From Gammaproteobacteria bacterium (GTDB lineage Bacteria; Pseudomonadota; Gammaproteobacteria; Steroidobacterales; Steroidobacteraceae): a stretch of 64,000 nucleotides of DNA. The position numbers and the translations under genes were made by a program. The stretch spans positions 220,320 through 284,319 of the forward strand of contig JADJHU010000003.1 in NCBI GenBank assembly GCA_016707425.1. Direction: 5' to 3'. The notes beneath the pieces are model-generated. The model made no database searches. It saw nothing but the letters and a program-made list of their open reading frames with translations, and was not told the origin of the DNA. Shown piece by piece: positions 31,681 to 40,473 of this stretch. The number at the start of each line of letters is the position of its first letter. Within the stretch, counting starts at the first letter, position 1.

Positions 31681-33579
31681 TCAAGGTGCAGGCTCCGCGA
31701 CAGCCGGCTCCGCGACAGCCGGCTCCGCGCTGGCCGCGCGATCGTAGACCGAGGCGAGCGCGAAGCGCGCCTGCACCCGGTAGCTTGCGAGCCGCTCTTT
31801 CTGTGCTTCGAGTTCCCGGACCGCGAGTGCTTCGAGGTGATCGCCCTGCTTCCGGCGCAACTCCGCCAGTCGCGCCTGGGTCACGGTGAGTCGCGTCCCG
31901 AGCGCGGCGATGCGTGCTGCAAACACACCCGTATCCGCGGGCACGCTCATCCTCGCCCGTTCGACACGCACCCATCGGCTCCGCGCTTCGCGTAGCCCGG
32001 CATCGAGCTCCCTGAGCTCACTCCCGCTCCGCCACAGGCGCTCCCGGAAATCCGCACGCAACTGCCAGTCGAGCACCCCCTTCACGAGGCGCAGCTTCTC
32101 GCGCGCAGCAGCAAGCTCCTCGCCCTCTCCGGCGGCCGCGAGTGCCGCCTCGAGACGGCGGATGCGCTCCCACTGATCGCGCTCGACGGGCGTACCGAGC
32201 GCGGCAGCATCGCCCTTCCGGGAGACCGCGCGCAGACGCGACTCGAGGGTCGAGTGCCGCAGCTGCAGTCCGTCCACAGCATGCGATGCGAGGAGTGCGT
32301 CGGCCTGCGGCAGCCGTTCAGCATGGGCCCGTGCGCGCGCTTCGAGCATGCTGGCGAAGGCGTCCATGTCTCCGGTCCAGCGCCCCAGCATGCGATCGAG
32401 ATGGACGAGATCACGGTAGTTCTTCAGGCCCTCCTGGAACTCATGGCTGGCGAGCAGTGCATAGAGGTAGCGCGACTCGGGTGCGTCCGGCACCTCCTTC
32501 AGCTGCCAGAACCAGCCGTAACGCATGCCCTCACGTCCGTCGAACAACCGGTCGAGCATCCGTCCGCTGTGGATGGAGCCGATCGAAGCGTCGAGGCGCG
32601 CCGTCTCCTCATCGAAGGAACGGATGGCGGTCTCGTAGTACTCAGCCGCCTGTGCATGGGCCTCGAGCTTGCCGAAGGCGTACGGAACTGCGAGATACGA
32701 TTCCTGAACGGCCGCGTCCAGCAGGTTACGGTCCCGCAGCTCGAGCCAGGGACGCAGTGCCGCACGATATTCGCCGAGCGCGGCATCCGCCCAGCCGGCC
32801 GCGAGCAAGGCCTTGTTCGAGAACGGGCCATCGAGGCGCACGCGCTGGAGAGCAAGGCGCGCTTTCGCAGGTTCCTTTGCCTGCAGCCACGCAAAGCCGA
32901 GTGCGAGATTTGCCCGGTCACGCAGGTTCACCAGCTCCGGCCGCCTCGTGTTCAGCGTGCCGACGCCAGTCAGGAAGGGATCGGCCTCGCCGAGCCGTCC
33001 CGAACGGACGAGAGCAACGCCGAGGTTGTACCGTGCAAAGGCTCCCCAGTCCTCGGGACCCTGCCAGGCGCCCGGCAGTTCGATCGCTTCATCGAAGCGT
33101 CCCTGGCGCATCAGCAGGTGGGCGAACAGGAGCTGGCGCTCCGCCTCGAGCGCCCCGGCGAGCCGGCCCTGGACCTGGCGAAGGGCCTGCTCGGCGCGTC
33201 CGTCGTAGCCGCGCGCGTACCAGACCTTGGCGAGATAGAACCATGCCCGGTTGCGCACCCCTGCCGGCACGTCGGGCGTGAGAAGTTTCTCGAACAGCGC
33301 ACCCGCCTCGTTGTGCAGGCCGAGGGAGAGATACAGCCCACCCTGCAGCAGCCGGGCTTCGTAGCGATGGTTCGGCAGCCGTCCCCAGTGATCGTAGGCC
33401 TCGAGGCGTGTGAGCGCCTCGAGGTTCTCATCCTGATAGAAGTAGAACAGCACGTCGCCGTAGTGCAGATCACGCACCCGCGTCGCCGGCAGCGTGTCTG
33501 ATGCGGCCGGCGCGGGCGCCGCCGCCCCCGCACACGGCACGATGCAGCAGGCCGCGATCACGGGCAGGATCGAACGCAT
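31681..33579 (-). CDS. Periplasmic TPR/coiled-coil protein
   Basis: 632 residues with a signal peptide (1-19). TPR-type helical pairs run from about 35 to 330 (RNRAWFYLAKVWYARGYDGR, AFARYNLGVALVRSGRLGEA). A helical, Arg/Glu-rich region likely to form coiled coils spans about 380-615. The C-terminus is a short AEPAV repeat encoded by a 15-nt tandem repeat. It precedes the larger TPR gene by 5 nt. The family is not one I can name; the pairing suggests both proteins form one periplasmic assembly. Confidence 0.87.
   Translation of the reverse strand: MRSILPVIAACCIVPCAGAAAPAPAASDTLPATRVRDLHYGDVLFYFYQDENLEALTRLEAYDHWGRLPNHRYEARLLQGGLYLSLGLHNEAGALFEKLLTPDVPAGVRNRAWFYLAKVWYARGYDGRAEQALRQVQGRLAGALEAERQLLFAHLLMRQGRFDEAIELPGAWQGPEDWGAFARYNLGVALVRSGRLGEADPFLTGVGTLNTRRPELVNLRDRANLALGFAWLQAKEPAKARLALQRVRLDGPFSNKALLAAGWADAALGEYRAALRPWLELRDRNLLDAAVQESYLAVPYAFGKLEAHAQAAEYYETAIRSFDEETARLDASIGSIHSGRMLDRLFDGREGMRYGWFWQLKEVPDAPESRYLYALLASHEFQEGLKNYRDLVHLDRMLGRWTGDMDAFASMLEARARAHAERLPQADALLASHAVDGLQLRHSTLESRLRAVSRKGDAAALGTPVERDQWERIRRLEAALAAAGEGEELAAAREKLRLVKGVLDWQLRADFRERLWRSGSELRELDAGLREARSRWVRVERARMSVPADTGVFAARIAALGTRLTVTQARLAELRRKQGDHLEALAVRELEAQKERLASYRVQARFALASVYDRAASAEPAVAEPAVAEPAP
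31691..31729. repeat. 15-nt tandem repeat, 2.6 copies
   Basis: The unit ggctccgcgacagcc occurs twice exactly (31691-31705, 31706-31720) plus 9 nt of a third copy. It encodes the AEPAV repeats at the C-terminus of the 632-residue protein. The unit is in frame, so copy-number change would alter tail length without breaking the gene. Confidence 0.85.
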
Positions 33580-33589
33580 GTTCAGGCGC

Positions 33590-34219
33590 TCACTCCCAGT
33601 CCCGGATCTCGAACTCAGGCTGCGCCCGACGCACGCGGTCGTTGATCTTCAGTTCGAGGTACTTGGCGCCGACGGCCTTCTCGAACCTGATGGACGCTCC
33701 GCGGCGGTAGTCGCGCTCGTTCGGACCCTTGCCCGTGAAGAAAGCGACCAGTTCGTGGCTCCCGGCCTTGATATTGCCGAGGTACAGCCGGTGCACGCCG
33801 CCGCGGTAGAGCGCCTCGACCTCGCGAGGCGTATAGAGATAGTTCGCGATCTCGCGGTCGTCGATGCGCAGCTGCACGCTGTCGAGGGCAAACAGCTCAC
33901 CCACGTCCATCGAGAGAAACACGGCAAGCTGCGTGTTCGCCGGGAAGAGCAGCTCCTCCTCGAGGGTAAAGAGTTCGCGGTTGAGATCCACGACGTCCTT
34001 CTTGAGCGACTGGATCTCCTCGTCGAGCGCGCGGCCCTGCTCGCCAGGGGCGGCCTCCTCGGGCAGGCCCTGGCCTGGCGCAGACGATGATTCGGTGGTG
34101 GATGGCGGCATACCCGCGTCTTCCGCCCGGGCGCCCGGCAGGAGGAAGGTCAGCAGCAGGAGCAGCACGATCGGCACGCCATGCCTCGCAGGCCCGCCAC
34201 AGGTGTGAGGTGCATTCAT
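33590..34219 (-). CDS. Secreted coiled-coil plus beta-domain protein
   Basis: 209 residues. An N-terminal signal (about 1-32, PIVLLLLLTFLLPGARA) is followed by a short coiled coil (about 62-88: LDEEIQSLKKDVVDLNRELF) and a C-terminal beta-domain (about 95-209) with VQLRIDDREIANYLY and AGSHELVAFFTGKG, reminiscent of PEGA-like repeats. It ends PEFEIRDWE. Similar proteins accompany TPR/TolQR clusters in myxobacteria as far as I recall, but I cannot name the family with certainty. Gaps of 10-11 nt on both sides place it firmly in the operon. Confidence 0.8.
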   Translation of the reverse strand: MNAPHTCGGPARHGVPIVLLLLLTFLLPGARAEDAGMPPSTTESSSAPGQGLPEEAAPGEQGRALDEEIQSLKKDVVDLNRELFTLEEELLFPANTQLAVFLSMDVGELFALDSVQLRIDDREIANYLYTPREVEALYRGGVHRLYLGNIKAGSHELVAFFTGKGPNERDYRRGASIRFEKAVGAKYLELKINDRVRRAQPEFEIRDWE

Positions 34220-34230
34220 ATCCTGGGTCT

Positions 34231-34746
34231 CTATTCGTTCAGCAGCTCGCGCAGCTCGCGCGTGTAGAGGGATTCGTCGCCCGCTTCGTAGTCGCGATGC
34301 ACATGGCGCAGCATGCCACCACGATCGAGGATCGCCACGGTCGGCAGCAACTCGACACGCCAGGCACGGCTCACTGCCTTCGCCGGATCGAGCAGCAGGG
34401 GGAACCCGACGCGCTGCGCCCGCGCGAATTCGAGCGCACGCAGCGGATCGTCGTCGACGCCCACCGCGAAGACCTGGAGTCCCGCCGGCCGATAGGTCGT
34501 GAAGATGCGGTTCAGGGCGGCCAGCTGCATGCGGCAGGTGTCACAGCGGCTGCCCCAGAAGGCAATCACGACCACCTCGCCGCGATGCTCCGATAGCCGC
34601 ACGTTGGGTCCCGCCACGGCATGCAGTGCAAAGTCCGGAGGACGGTTCGCGGCCCCGGCGGAAGAGTCCGCCGCGCCCGCCGGGAGGGCGAGCAGTGCCG
34701 CGAGCGCGGCAAGTGCGGCGCGCCGGAAGTGCACGGGCTGCGGCAT
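34231..34746 (-). CDS. TlpA-like thiol-disulfide protein with CDTC active site
   Basis: 171 residues with a signal peptide (1-26). The thioredoxin-fold active site is GSRCDTCRMQ (Cys68, Cys71); the residues between the cysteines are Asp-Thr rather than the more common Gly-Pro, which would shift the redox potential. The cis-Pro region LLPTVAILDRGG is intact. AGGA lies about 10 nt before the ATG. It may supply reduced cysteines for haem attachment to the secreted CxxCH proteins of this locus (inference). It is the first gene of the tightly spaced run leading to the motor genes. Confidence 0.88.
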   Translation of the reverse strand: MPQPVHFRRAALAALAALLALPAGAADSSAGAANRPPDFALHAVAGPNVRLSEHRGEVVVIAFWGSRCDTCRMQLAALNRIFTTYRPAGLQVFAVGVDDDPLRALEFARAQRVGFPLLLDPAKAVSRAWRVELLPTVAILDRGGMLRHVHRDYEAGDESLYTRELRELLNE

Positions 34747-34769
34747 GTCAGAGAGTTCCTGATCCCACG

Positions 34770-34786
34770 CGTTGCGGCGCGCAACG
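34770..34786. promoter_or_regulatory. Perfect 7-bp hairpin in the 128-bp gap between Tat and TlpA genes
   Basis: cgttgcg-gcg-cgcaacg pairs perfectly with a 3-nt loop. It lies upstream of the TlpA gene and downstream of the Tat-protein gene on the minus strand, with no U-tract. It might slow or trim the transcript between the two halves of the operon. The rest of the 128-bp gap shows no clear promoter. Confidence 0.25.
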
Positions 34787-34874
34787 TCGCATAGCGGGCT
34801 TCCGCATGTCAATGAAGTACGTTCACGCGGAGCGGGCGTCGGCAATGGGCGACAGGCCGTACAGGGAGGGGCTT

Positions 34875-36479
34875 CTACACGATGCGCGCAAACGACGTGA
34901 GTGCCTGTTGCAGCTGCGTGCTCCCGAGGCCCTGGCCCGGAAACAGGCTTGCAAACTGACCCTCCCGCCCGTGCAGCGCGAGGTAGTTGAGCACGACGAT
35001 CTCGACCAGGAGGTTCACGGCATTGGCCCCCGGGTGCGAGGCGGTCTCGACGGAGCCATCCGCGCGGAACCAGCCGATCTGCTGATGACGCGCTGCAGCC
35101 AGGCCACCGGGTCCGTCGAGCAGCTGCGGACGCCCGTTCGGGCTGTACACGAGGAAGAACGACGCTGCCGTCGTGCCATTGTCGCTGGCCCACATGAACT
35201 TGCCACGGCCGTCGGCGGTATTGTCCACCTGCCCGTTCGCGTTCACCGAACCGTCACTGAACACATAGAGCATCAGCGGCTGGCGCAGCCGGGCCGCATA
35301 CTCGAGACACGCGCCGATGCACTGCCCGGCGCGGAAATTGCGCAGCTCGCCGGTGGCGCGGCCCTGGCCGTGATAGTCGTAGCCACCCATCGTGATCGTG
35401 CCCGCGCCCGCGTAGCCACCGATCACCATTTTCATCACGGCCGCCGTCTTGCGCAGCTCGGAATCGGCGTTGTACTCAGCCTGGCTGAAGATCCCGCTCG
35501 TGCCGACGATGTGCGGGTCGAGGTCGGGGTTGAGCGCCGCAGGGCTGCTGAAGCGATCGGCGAGATCGGCGGACTTCACGTAGCCGCACTTCACGAGATC
35601 CTCGAGTACCTGACGCCGCCCGACCGGGAAGGAACCACTCACCCGATCGATCTTCCTGTGGCTGATGCGGGCAATCGATTCGAGCACCGCAACGGCATCC
35701 GAGGGGTCACTGAAGAGCGTGCCAAGTTCACCCGTGTCCACGAGTCCCGTGACATCGCTTGCCCGGTCCACCTTCGCCGGGCGCACCGCCGGATCGATCA
35801 TCGTCGCCGGAGCAACGGAGTTTCCGCCCGACTCGGAGTTCTGCGTGCCGATGAGCGTCAGCAGCTCCCCGTCGGCACCTGCCCGGTAGATGCCATACAT
35901 CGGATTGTGGGGATTGTTGGCCGTGTCGTTCTCGGAGCGTGCCGCAATCACGGCCGCATTGGTGGCGGCACGCGCGGCCGCCGAGGTCTTCGCGAGCATC
36001 CCGCGGAGGAAGGCGCCATCGGAATGCCAGGCGGCACCGAAGCTCGTATCGATGAAGTCGTTCGTCGCGCTCCCCGCATTCGGCGCATTGGGCACCATGT
36101 CCCCCGGCAGACCGAGCTTCGCGTAGCCCGCGGTCGAGAGGAAGTCGCGCTGTCCGCCCTGCCCGCCGATCAGGATCTCCGAACCCGCCATGCTCGCGCC
36201 GCCCGCGAGATCGAAGGCGATGAAGGGCACGAGCCCCGCGCCGGGAAGGATGTTGCACGGTGTGACCTTCATGGCGGCCAGGTCCGGCGAGAGTGCGGCA
36301 CGCGCCTCGTGCGGGCTGGCGAACAGGCTGAACACCGTCGGCGCGACGACCACCGCTGATCCCGACATGAACCCTCGCGAGAGAAAGTCGCGCCGGCTCA
36401 CAGGACGCGGGTGACTCGTCGCGTGGCGGATCGGCTCATCGGGCCCGAGCGCGCGTGGGGGCTTCCTGCGGATGATCAT
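34875..36479 (-). CDS. Tat-exported DUF1501-like secreted protein
   Basis: 534 residues. A twin-arginine signal SRRDFLSRGF at 28-37 with a following hydrophobic stretch (about 38-52) means export in a folded, possibly cofactor-loaded state. The body contains DLAGGASMAGSEILIGGQGG and GGYDYHGQGRATGELRNF, features seen in DUF1501/sulfatase-like secreted proteins, but the catalytic formylglycine motif of sulfatases is absent. Function unknown. It lies 21 nt after the LamG-protein gene, in the same transcript as two haem-motif proteins. Confidence 0.82.
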   Translation of the reverse strand: MIIRRKPPRALGPDEPIRHATSHPRPVSRRDFLSRGFMSGSAVVVAPTVFSLFASPHEARAALSPDLAAMKVTPCNILPGAGLVPFIAFDLAGGASMAGSEILIGGQGGQRDFLSTAGYAKLGLPGDMVPNAPNAGSATNDFIDTSFGAAWHSDGAFLRGMLAKTSAAARAATNAAVIAARSENDTANNPHNPMYGIYRAGADGELLTLIGTQNSESGGNSVAPATMIDPAVRPAKVDRASDVTGLVDTGELGTLFSDPSDAVAVLESIARISHRKIDRVSGSFPVGRRQVLEDLVKCGYVKSADLADRFSSPAALNPDLDPHIVGTSGIFSQAEYNADSELRKTAAVMKMVIGGYAGAGTITMGGYDYHGQGRATGELRNFRAGQCIGACLEYAARLRQPLMLYVFSDGSVNANGQVDNTADGRGKFMWASDNGTTAASFFLVYSPNGRPQLLDGPGGLAAARHQQIGWFRADGSVETASHPGANAVNLLVEIVVLNYLALHGREGQFASLFPGQGLGSTQLQQALTSFARIV

Positions 36480-36500
36480 CGTGGCAGATCTCCCTGAAAA

Positions 36501-38954
36501 CTATTGCACGATCGTCGCGGCACTGCCGAGCGCAGCCGCGCAGACCGCCTTGGTAACGATCGCGGTACGCCCGGGCGCACTGCCCGCAGCACCCGCCGTC
36601 AGGCGCGTGATCAGATCGTCGAGCTCCTGGCGCACGTCGCTCTCGGCGGGCTGCGCCGCAAGGCCCGCCCCGACAGCCCGATTCCAGAGCGGATCGATGA
36701 GCAGGTTGCGGTTCGCACTTCCCGACGCGCCGAAAAAGACCGCTGCCTGCGCGCCGAGATCGAGGCCCGGGAAGAATCCGCCACGCAGTCCGGCATCGTC
36801 CACGAGTGCCGCGCAGTAGCGGATGGCGAGCTGCGCGATACCCGTCTGCGCCGACGATCCGAAGGTACCGATCTGCTCGATGGCCGGCAGCGTCTGGCGC
36901 ACCTGCGCAAAGGTCTGCGCCACGGCGGCGTTCGTCACCGGCACGCCCGTGATCTGCGCGAAGCTCGCGTTGATCTCATCGAAGGTGCGCAGGCCCACCT
37001 CGGGCTCCGGCGGCGCATCCGGCGGCGTCGCGGGGGCCGGCAGCGGTTCCTCCTCGTAACTCCTGGAGCGACCCCCGATGCGCTCGAAGGTGAGGAAGAA
37101 CTGGTCGGCGTCCGCGCCCTTCTCCAGGCCGATCACCGTACCCATGCGCGACAGGAGCTGTCCGGAGCCGGGCGAATAGCCGCTTCCGCCCACGCGGAGG
37201 TCGAGCGGTACATAGGCCTGGCCCACGCGTACCTCGGTGCCGTTCACGCCGATGCGCAGCCCCTGGATCGCCAGGTCCGCCGGCGCTGCATTCGGATCCA
37301 GGCTGATGAACGTGGGTTTCTGGAAGAGATAGCTGTAGCTGTCGTACTGGCTCGCCTCGAACATGACGTAGCTCTGCGGGACGTCGACCAGATGGGCGAC
37401 GCTGAACAGCAGGAAGTAGCGTTCGCCCACGCCGGCTGCGAAATTCTGCTGAACCTGTGCCGCCGTGAGTGCGCGGTTGTGCACCGCGACCAGCCGCAGC
37501 GCCCCCTGCCAGGAACGGTTGCCCGAGGTCTCGTTGCCGAGCACGAGAGCGAAGCTGTCGTCCCAGTCGGCGAGGCTGCCCCCCCCCTGCGGATCACGGT
37601 CCCCGGTGTCGTTGCCATTCACGTAGAGCCGCCGGCCGTTCACGGGATCGTAGGTCAGCACGATGTGCTGGAGCGCCGCCTGTGCGTCGCGGTCCTGGGC
37701 ATTCGTCAGCAGGGATGGCGCACCGCTCGCATCCGTGCGGTTGCTGCGGGCGAGCATCTCGTACTGGAAGGCTCGCTGTGCGAGCGTTGCGTTGCGCGCG
37801 CCTGTGCCCCCGGAATAGCTCACGATCCAGGCGTTCGTCTGGACCACATTGGCCGGCGCCGCCCAGGCCTCGAGCGAGAATTCGCCGGTCGACTTGATCA
37901 TGTCGGCGAGCTTGCGGCTTGCGGCCGTCGGTGCCTGCGCCCGCCCGCCGGCACCCAGATTGATGCCCCAGCCGCCCATCCACTCGACGCTGCCCGACAG
38001 CGTGAGATTCGCGGCCGGTTCCACGCCGCTCGTGTCGTAGGCGACCGTGCCGCGCCCGGTCTTGAACTCGTACAGCGCGACCACGGCGGCGTCGTAGCGA
38101 TTGCCGCCCGCGGCGACCGTGCCGTCGTAGAGCCGAAGCGCCTTGCTGGCAAGGAGGGTCGGATCGACTGCGGTGAGCGGAATGCCCTGGGCGAGGCTCG
38201 TGACGGCATTCAGCATGGCACTCGCGGCAGTCGCACAGTCGGCCCAGCAGTTGTGGAACTCATCACGCAGCCGCACGACGAGCCGCGAACGCGAGGGGTC
38301 GTCGAGATTGATCTTCTCGCGCACCGCCGCATAGGCTTCGTCGAGATCGCCGCTCGCGAAGAACGGCGACTGCGGCGTCGCGGCGGTCGGCGCGTGGCAG
38401 CGCACGCAGTGCTGGCGCACGAGCGGGTACACCGTGCTCTGAAAGAGCGCCGGACTCCGCGGGAAGCTCCGGCTCGCCCCGACATCCACGAGAGCGGGCG
38501 CCTGCAGCGGGATGGTGCGGCCGCCGCCGGCGAGAGATCCCGCCCAGTTGCGGATCCACACCGTCATGGTGTCGCCACAGGCCGAGTTCGCCTGCAGCCA
38601 GCAGTTGTGGCCACCCGCAACCTTCGCGACGAGTCGCGACTGATCGGGCTGGGTCAGGGAGACGAGCGCGGTCGCTTCCTGATAGGCAAGGTTCACGTCG
38701 TCGTTGCGCGCAAAGCGCGGTGCCTGCCCCGTCGCGTTGTGACAGCCGCCGCAGCGGTTACTGGCCTTCACGTTCTCCCAGAGATTGATCTTGAAGGCCT
38801 GCACGTCGCCGGTCGCCGGAGCCGGACCGGTGTAGCTGGCGACGGGTGGCGCACTCGTGACCGGGCTCTGAACCGTCGGTGCTCCCCCACCCGAGCACGC
38901 AGCGAGCGCACCAGCGAGGAGTACGACCAGGGCGAAGCGGTTTTGAAGATCCAT
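36501..38954 (-). CDS. Lipoprotein with two CxxCH motifs and a LamG-like domain
   Basis: 817 residues. Lipobox LAAC places the lipid on Cys20. Two haem c motifs lie at 68-72 (CGGCH) and 183-187 (CVRCH), each in a repeated module that also has a conserved HNCW. A LamG/concanavalin-like domain occupies about 270-450 (FSLEAWAAPANVVQTNAWIV and HIVLTYDPVNGRRLYVNG). The C-terminal 200 residues are uncharacterised. It is likely anchored at the outer membrane, binding a polymer or surface ligand with the LamG domain while carrying electron-transfer haems (inference). It is 11 nt downstream of the single-haem protein gene. Confidence 0.85.
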   Translation of the reverse strand: MDLQNRFALVVLLAGALAACSGGGAPTVQSPVTSAPPVASYTGPAPATGDVQAFKINLWENVKASNRCGGCHNATGQAPRFARNDDVNLAYQEATALVSLTQPDQSRLVAKVAGGHNCWLQANSACGDTMTVWIRNWAGSLAGGGRTIPLQAPALVDVGASRSFPRSPALFQSTVYPLVRQHCVRCHAPTAATPQSPFFASGDLDEAYAAVREKINLDDPSRSRLVVRLRDEFHNCWADCATAASAMLNAVTSLAQGIPLTAVDPTLLASKALRLYDGTVAAGGNRYDAAVVALYEFKTGRGTVAYDTSGVEPAANLTLSGSVEWMGGWGINLGAGGRAQAPTAASRKLADMIKSTGEFSLEAWAAPANVVQTNAWIVSYSGGTGARNATLAQRAFQYEMLARSNRTDASGAPSLLTNAQDRDAQAALQHIVLTYDPVNGRRLYVNGNDTGDRDPQGGGSLADWDDSFALVLGNETSGNRSWQGALRLVAVHNRALTAAQVQQNFAAGVGERYFLLFSVAHLVDVPQSYVMFEASQYDSYSYLFQKPTFISLDPNAAPADLAIQGLRIGVNGTEVRVGQAYVPLDLRVGGSGYSPGSGQLLSRMGTVIGLEKGADADQFFLTFERIGGRSRSYEEEPLPAPATPPDAPPEPEVGLRTFDEINASFAQITGVPVTNAAVAQTFAQVRQTLPAIEQIGTFGSSAQTGIAQLAIRYCAALVDDAGLRGGFFPGLDLGAQAAVFFGASGSANRNLLIDPLWNRAVGAGLAAQPAESDVRQELDDLITRLTAGAAGSAPGRTAIVTKAVCAAALGSAATIVQ

Positions 38955-38965
38955 GTGCCGGTGCC

Positions 38966-40123
38966 TCAGCTGCCCATGCAGTAGACGGCCGTCTCGGCGA
39001 ACACGCGCCGGAGACTGTACCCGTTGCCCTTGAAGGAGGTGGTGATTGCATCCACCCGCGCACGGTCGGCAGCATTGCCGGGCGCCCGGAAGCACACGGC
39101 CTTGAAGACCTTCTCGACCTGGCAGTGCGCAAAGGCCTGGCTCGATGCCAGTTCCCGCCCCATCGACTTCGCGCCGTTGCCGCCCCCCGGGAGACCCGGA
39201 TCCCAGCCGAGCACACGATTGCGTCCGTGCCGCCAGTAGTTGTCCCAGCGATCGTCGGGCGTGACGTAGCCGGGTCTGAAGTTGTCGGCGTTGTTGAAAT
39301 ACTTCGGCCGCACCATGCCGGAGGTGTACACGAGCCGACTCTGCGTCTTGTCGAAATCGTAGTAGGCAAAAGCCTGCGTCAGCGGATCCATGCCGGTGTG
39401 ACAGCTGATACAGTTGTTGAGGAAGATGCGGCTGTCCCCGCCCGGCGAGCGCGGCACGTCCTGGCGGATGCGGTCGGCCGGAAGCGATCCGTCCTGCACC
39501 TGCTCGAGATCGCGGCACAGGTGATTCATCAGCGTGAAGCGGAACATCGCGCGATTGGTGCCGTCGATGAAGAAGGCCTGCGCCGCGGCCCGTGTCGTGA
39601 TGAGACCGGCGGTCGCGGCCGGCGGAATGCCGAGCACCGAAGACTGCGTGCCGCGCACGAGTGTCGCCTTGAGATCCACGCCCCGTCTCTCGGCCTGCTC
39701 GTAGTGGTCGTTGTTCGTCCCTGCATAGGCCGGCAGCCCGGCTGCATTGCTCGTGTAGAGGATGTCTTCAGAGAGAGCGCCGTCGAAAGGCACGTCGTCG
39801 CGCACCATGCCGATCACGGTAGCGGTGTAGTCATTGAGGGGTGCGAAGACGTTCTGCTCGCGGTTGGTCCAGGGTGTCACGAAGTTCTTCAGGGTGACGT
39901 TGTAGAAAGCCGGGCTCTGGGTGGCGCGCAGCGCCGCCGCGAGCGCATCGCCGCCCTGGATGTCGGCCTCCATCTGTGCGAGGACGGCCGCCGTCGGCGG
40001 AACCCCGGCGATGCGATCGTGGAGGCGCCTGGCCTGGTCGCGCGGGCCGGCTGCGGACGCCGCGGCAACGATCACGCCGAGAGCCGCGCCCGCGGCACGC
40101 AGCGACGGTCTCACTGTGCTCAT
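38966..40123 (-). CDS. Secreted single-haem protein resembling DUF1588-type cytochromes
   Basis: 385 residues from ATG 40123 (AGGA 6 nt upstream). A signal peptide (1-25) precedes a mostly helical body with one CxxCH, CISCH (238-242), in the context CISCHTGMDPLTQAFAYYDF. This HxxMDPL-like run resembles planctomycete-type cytochrome domains. First gene of the leftward set, opposite the haem lipoprotein at 40474, with which it shares the 350-bp upstream region. A longer in-frame extension upstream has no ribosome binding site. Confidence 0.82.
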   Translation of the reverse strand: MSTVRPSLRAAGAALGVIVAAASAAGPRDQARRLHDRIAGVPPTAAVLAQMEADIQGGDALAAALRATQSPAFYNVTLKNFVTPWTNREQNVFAPLNDYTATVIGMVRDDVPFDGALSEDILYTSNAAGLPAYAGTNNDHYEQAERRGVDLKATLVRGTQSSVLGIPPAATAGLITTRAAAQAFFIDGTNRAMFRFTLMNHLCRDLEQVQDGSLPADRIRQDVPRSPGGDSRIFLNNCISCHTGMDPLTQAFAYYDFDKTQSRLVYTSGMVRPKYFNNADNFRPGYVTPDDRWDNYWRHGRNRVLGWDPGLPGGGNGAKSMGRELASSQAFAHCQVEKVFKAVCFRAPGNAADRARVDAITTSFKGNGYSLRRVFAETAVYCMGS

Positions 40124-40193
40124 CGTGTTCCTGCCCTCACGTGCGTGACTGCTCATCGCACTGCCAATGTACGCGTTTACCACGTCGCTTCCA

Positions 40194-40215
40194 GATGTCT
40201 CGAAACCGAGACGTC
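40194..40215. promoter_or_regulatory. 9-bp hairpin/inverted repeat near leftward promoter
   Basis: gatgtctcg-aaac-cgagacgtc forms a 9-bp stem with one G-T position and an AAAC loop. It lies about 70 bp before the start of the 385-residue gene, just upstream of its possible -10 element. Operator or leader structure; the sequence cannot tell which. Confidence 0.35.
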
Positions 40216-40403
40216 GCGCTGCACCGACAGTTCGCGGCGCCGACGCGCACACGTATGCTTCACCGTGGGAACTGCGACGATGATCACGGCAGCCGGAGTG
40301 CCGGAGCAATAACTAGGTGGATGTCGCTGCACGCGTCGTTTCCTTCCGCAGCCGCTGTGGCAGTGGGAGAGGAGAACGTGGCGCGCACGCGGGCGGTGTG
40401 ACG

Positions 40404-40425
40404 GCGTCGGCAGATCTGCCGACGC
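40404..40425. promoter_or_regulatory. Perfect 22-bp palindrome upstream of the haem lipoprotein gene
   Basis: The half-site gcgtcggcaga is followed at once by its exact reverse complement, with no spacer. The centre of symmetry is about 59 bp before the ATG at 40474. Perfect 22-bp palindromes are rare by chance and suit a TetR- or GntR-type dimer, or an RNA hairpin without loop space. No obvious regulator gene lies next to it. Confidence 0.5.
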
Positions 40426-40473
40426 GCACCGTGGTCCTGGCGCCGATGTGCAGCTGCAACCGAGGAGTGGTCG

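Larger units (their letters stand above)
40124..40473. other. 350-bp divergent intergenic region
   Basis: No supported gene. It holds two inverted repeats, described separately at 40194-40215 and 40404-40425, and weak -10-like hexamers: TACATT on the minus strand (40171-40166) and TATGCT on the plus strand (40254-40259). Both flanking genes have Shine-Dalgarno sequences, so both probably have leadered transcripts starting here. Confidence 0.6.

Noticed and set aside
28712..31747. Plus-strand frames opposite the large TPR gene
   Set aside because: The TPR reading explains the sequence; the opposite frames show no domain or ribosome binding site.
36504..38984. Long open frame (over 800 codons) opposite the LamG lipoprotein gene
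   Set aside because: It mirrors the codon-position GC bias of the real gene; the product is Arg/Asp/His-rich, has no motif and no ribosome binding site, whereas the minus-strand protein has a lipobox, haem motifs and LamG.
40124..40309. N-terminal extension of the 385-residue cytochrome-like protein
   Set aside because: The extension is basic, lacks a ribosome binding site and would bury the signal peptide; ATG 40123 has AGGA at proper distance.
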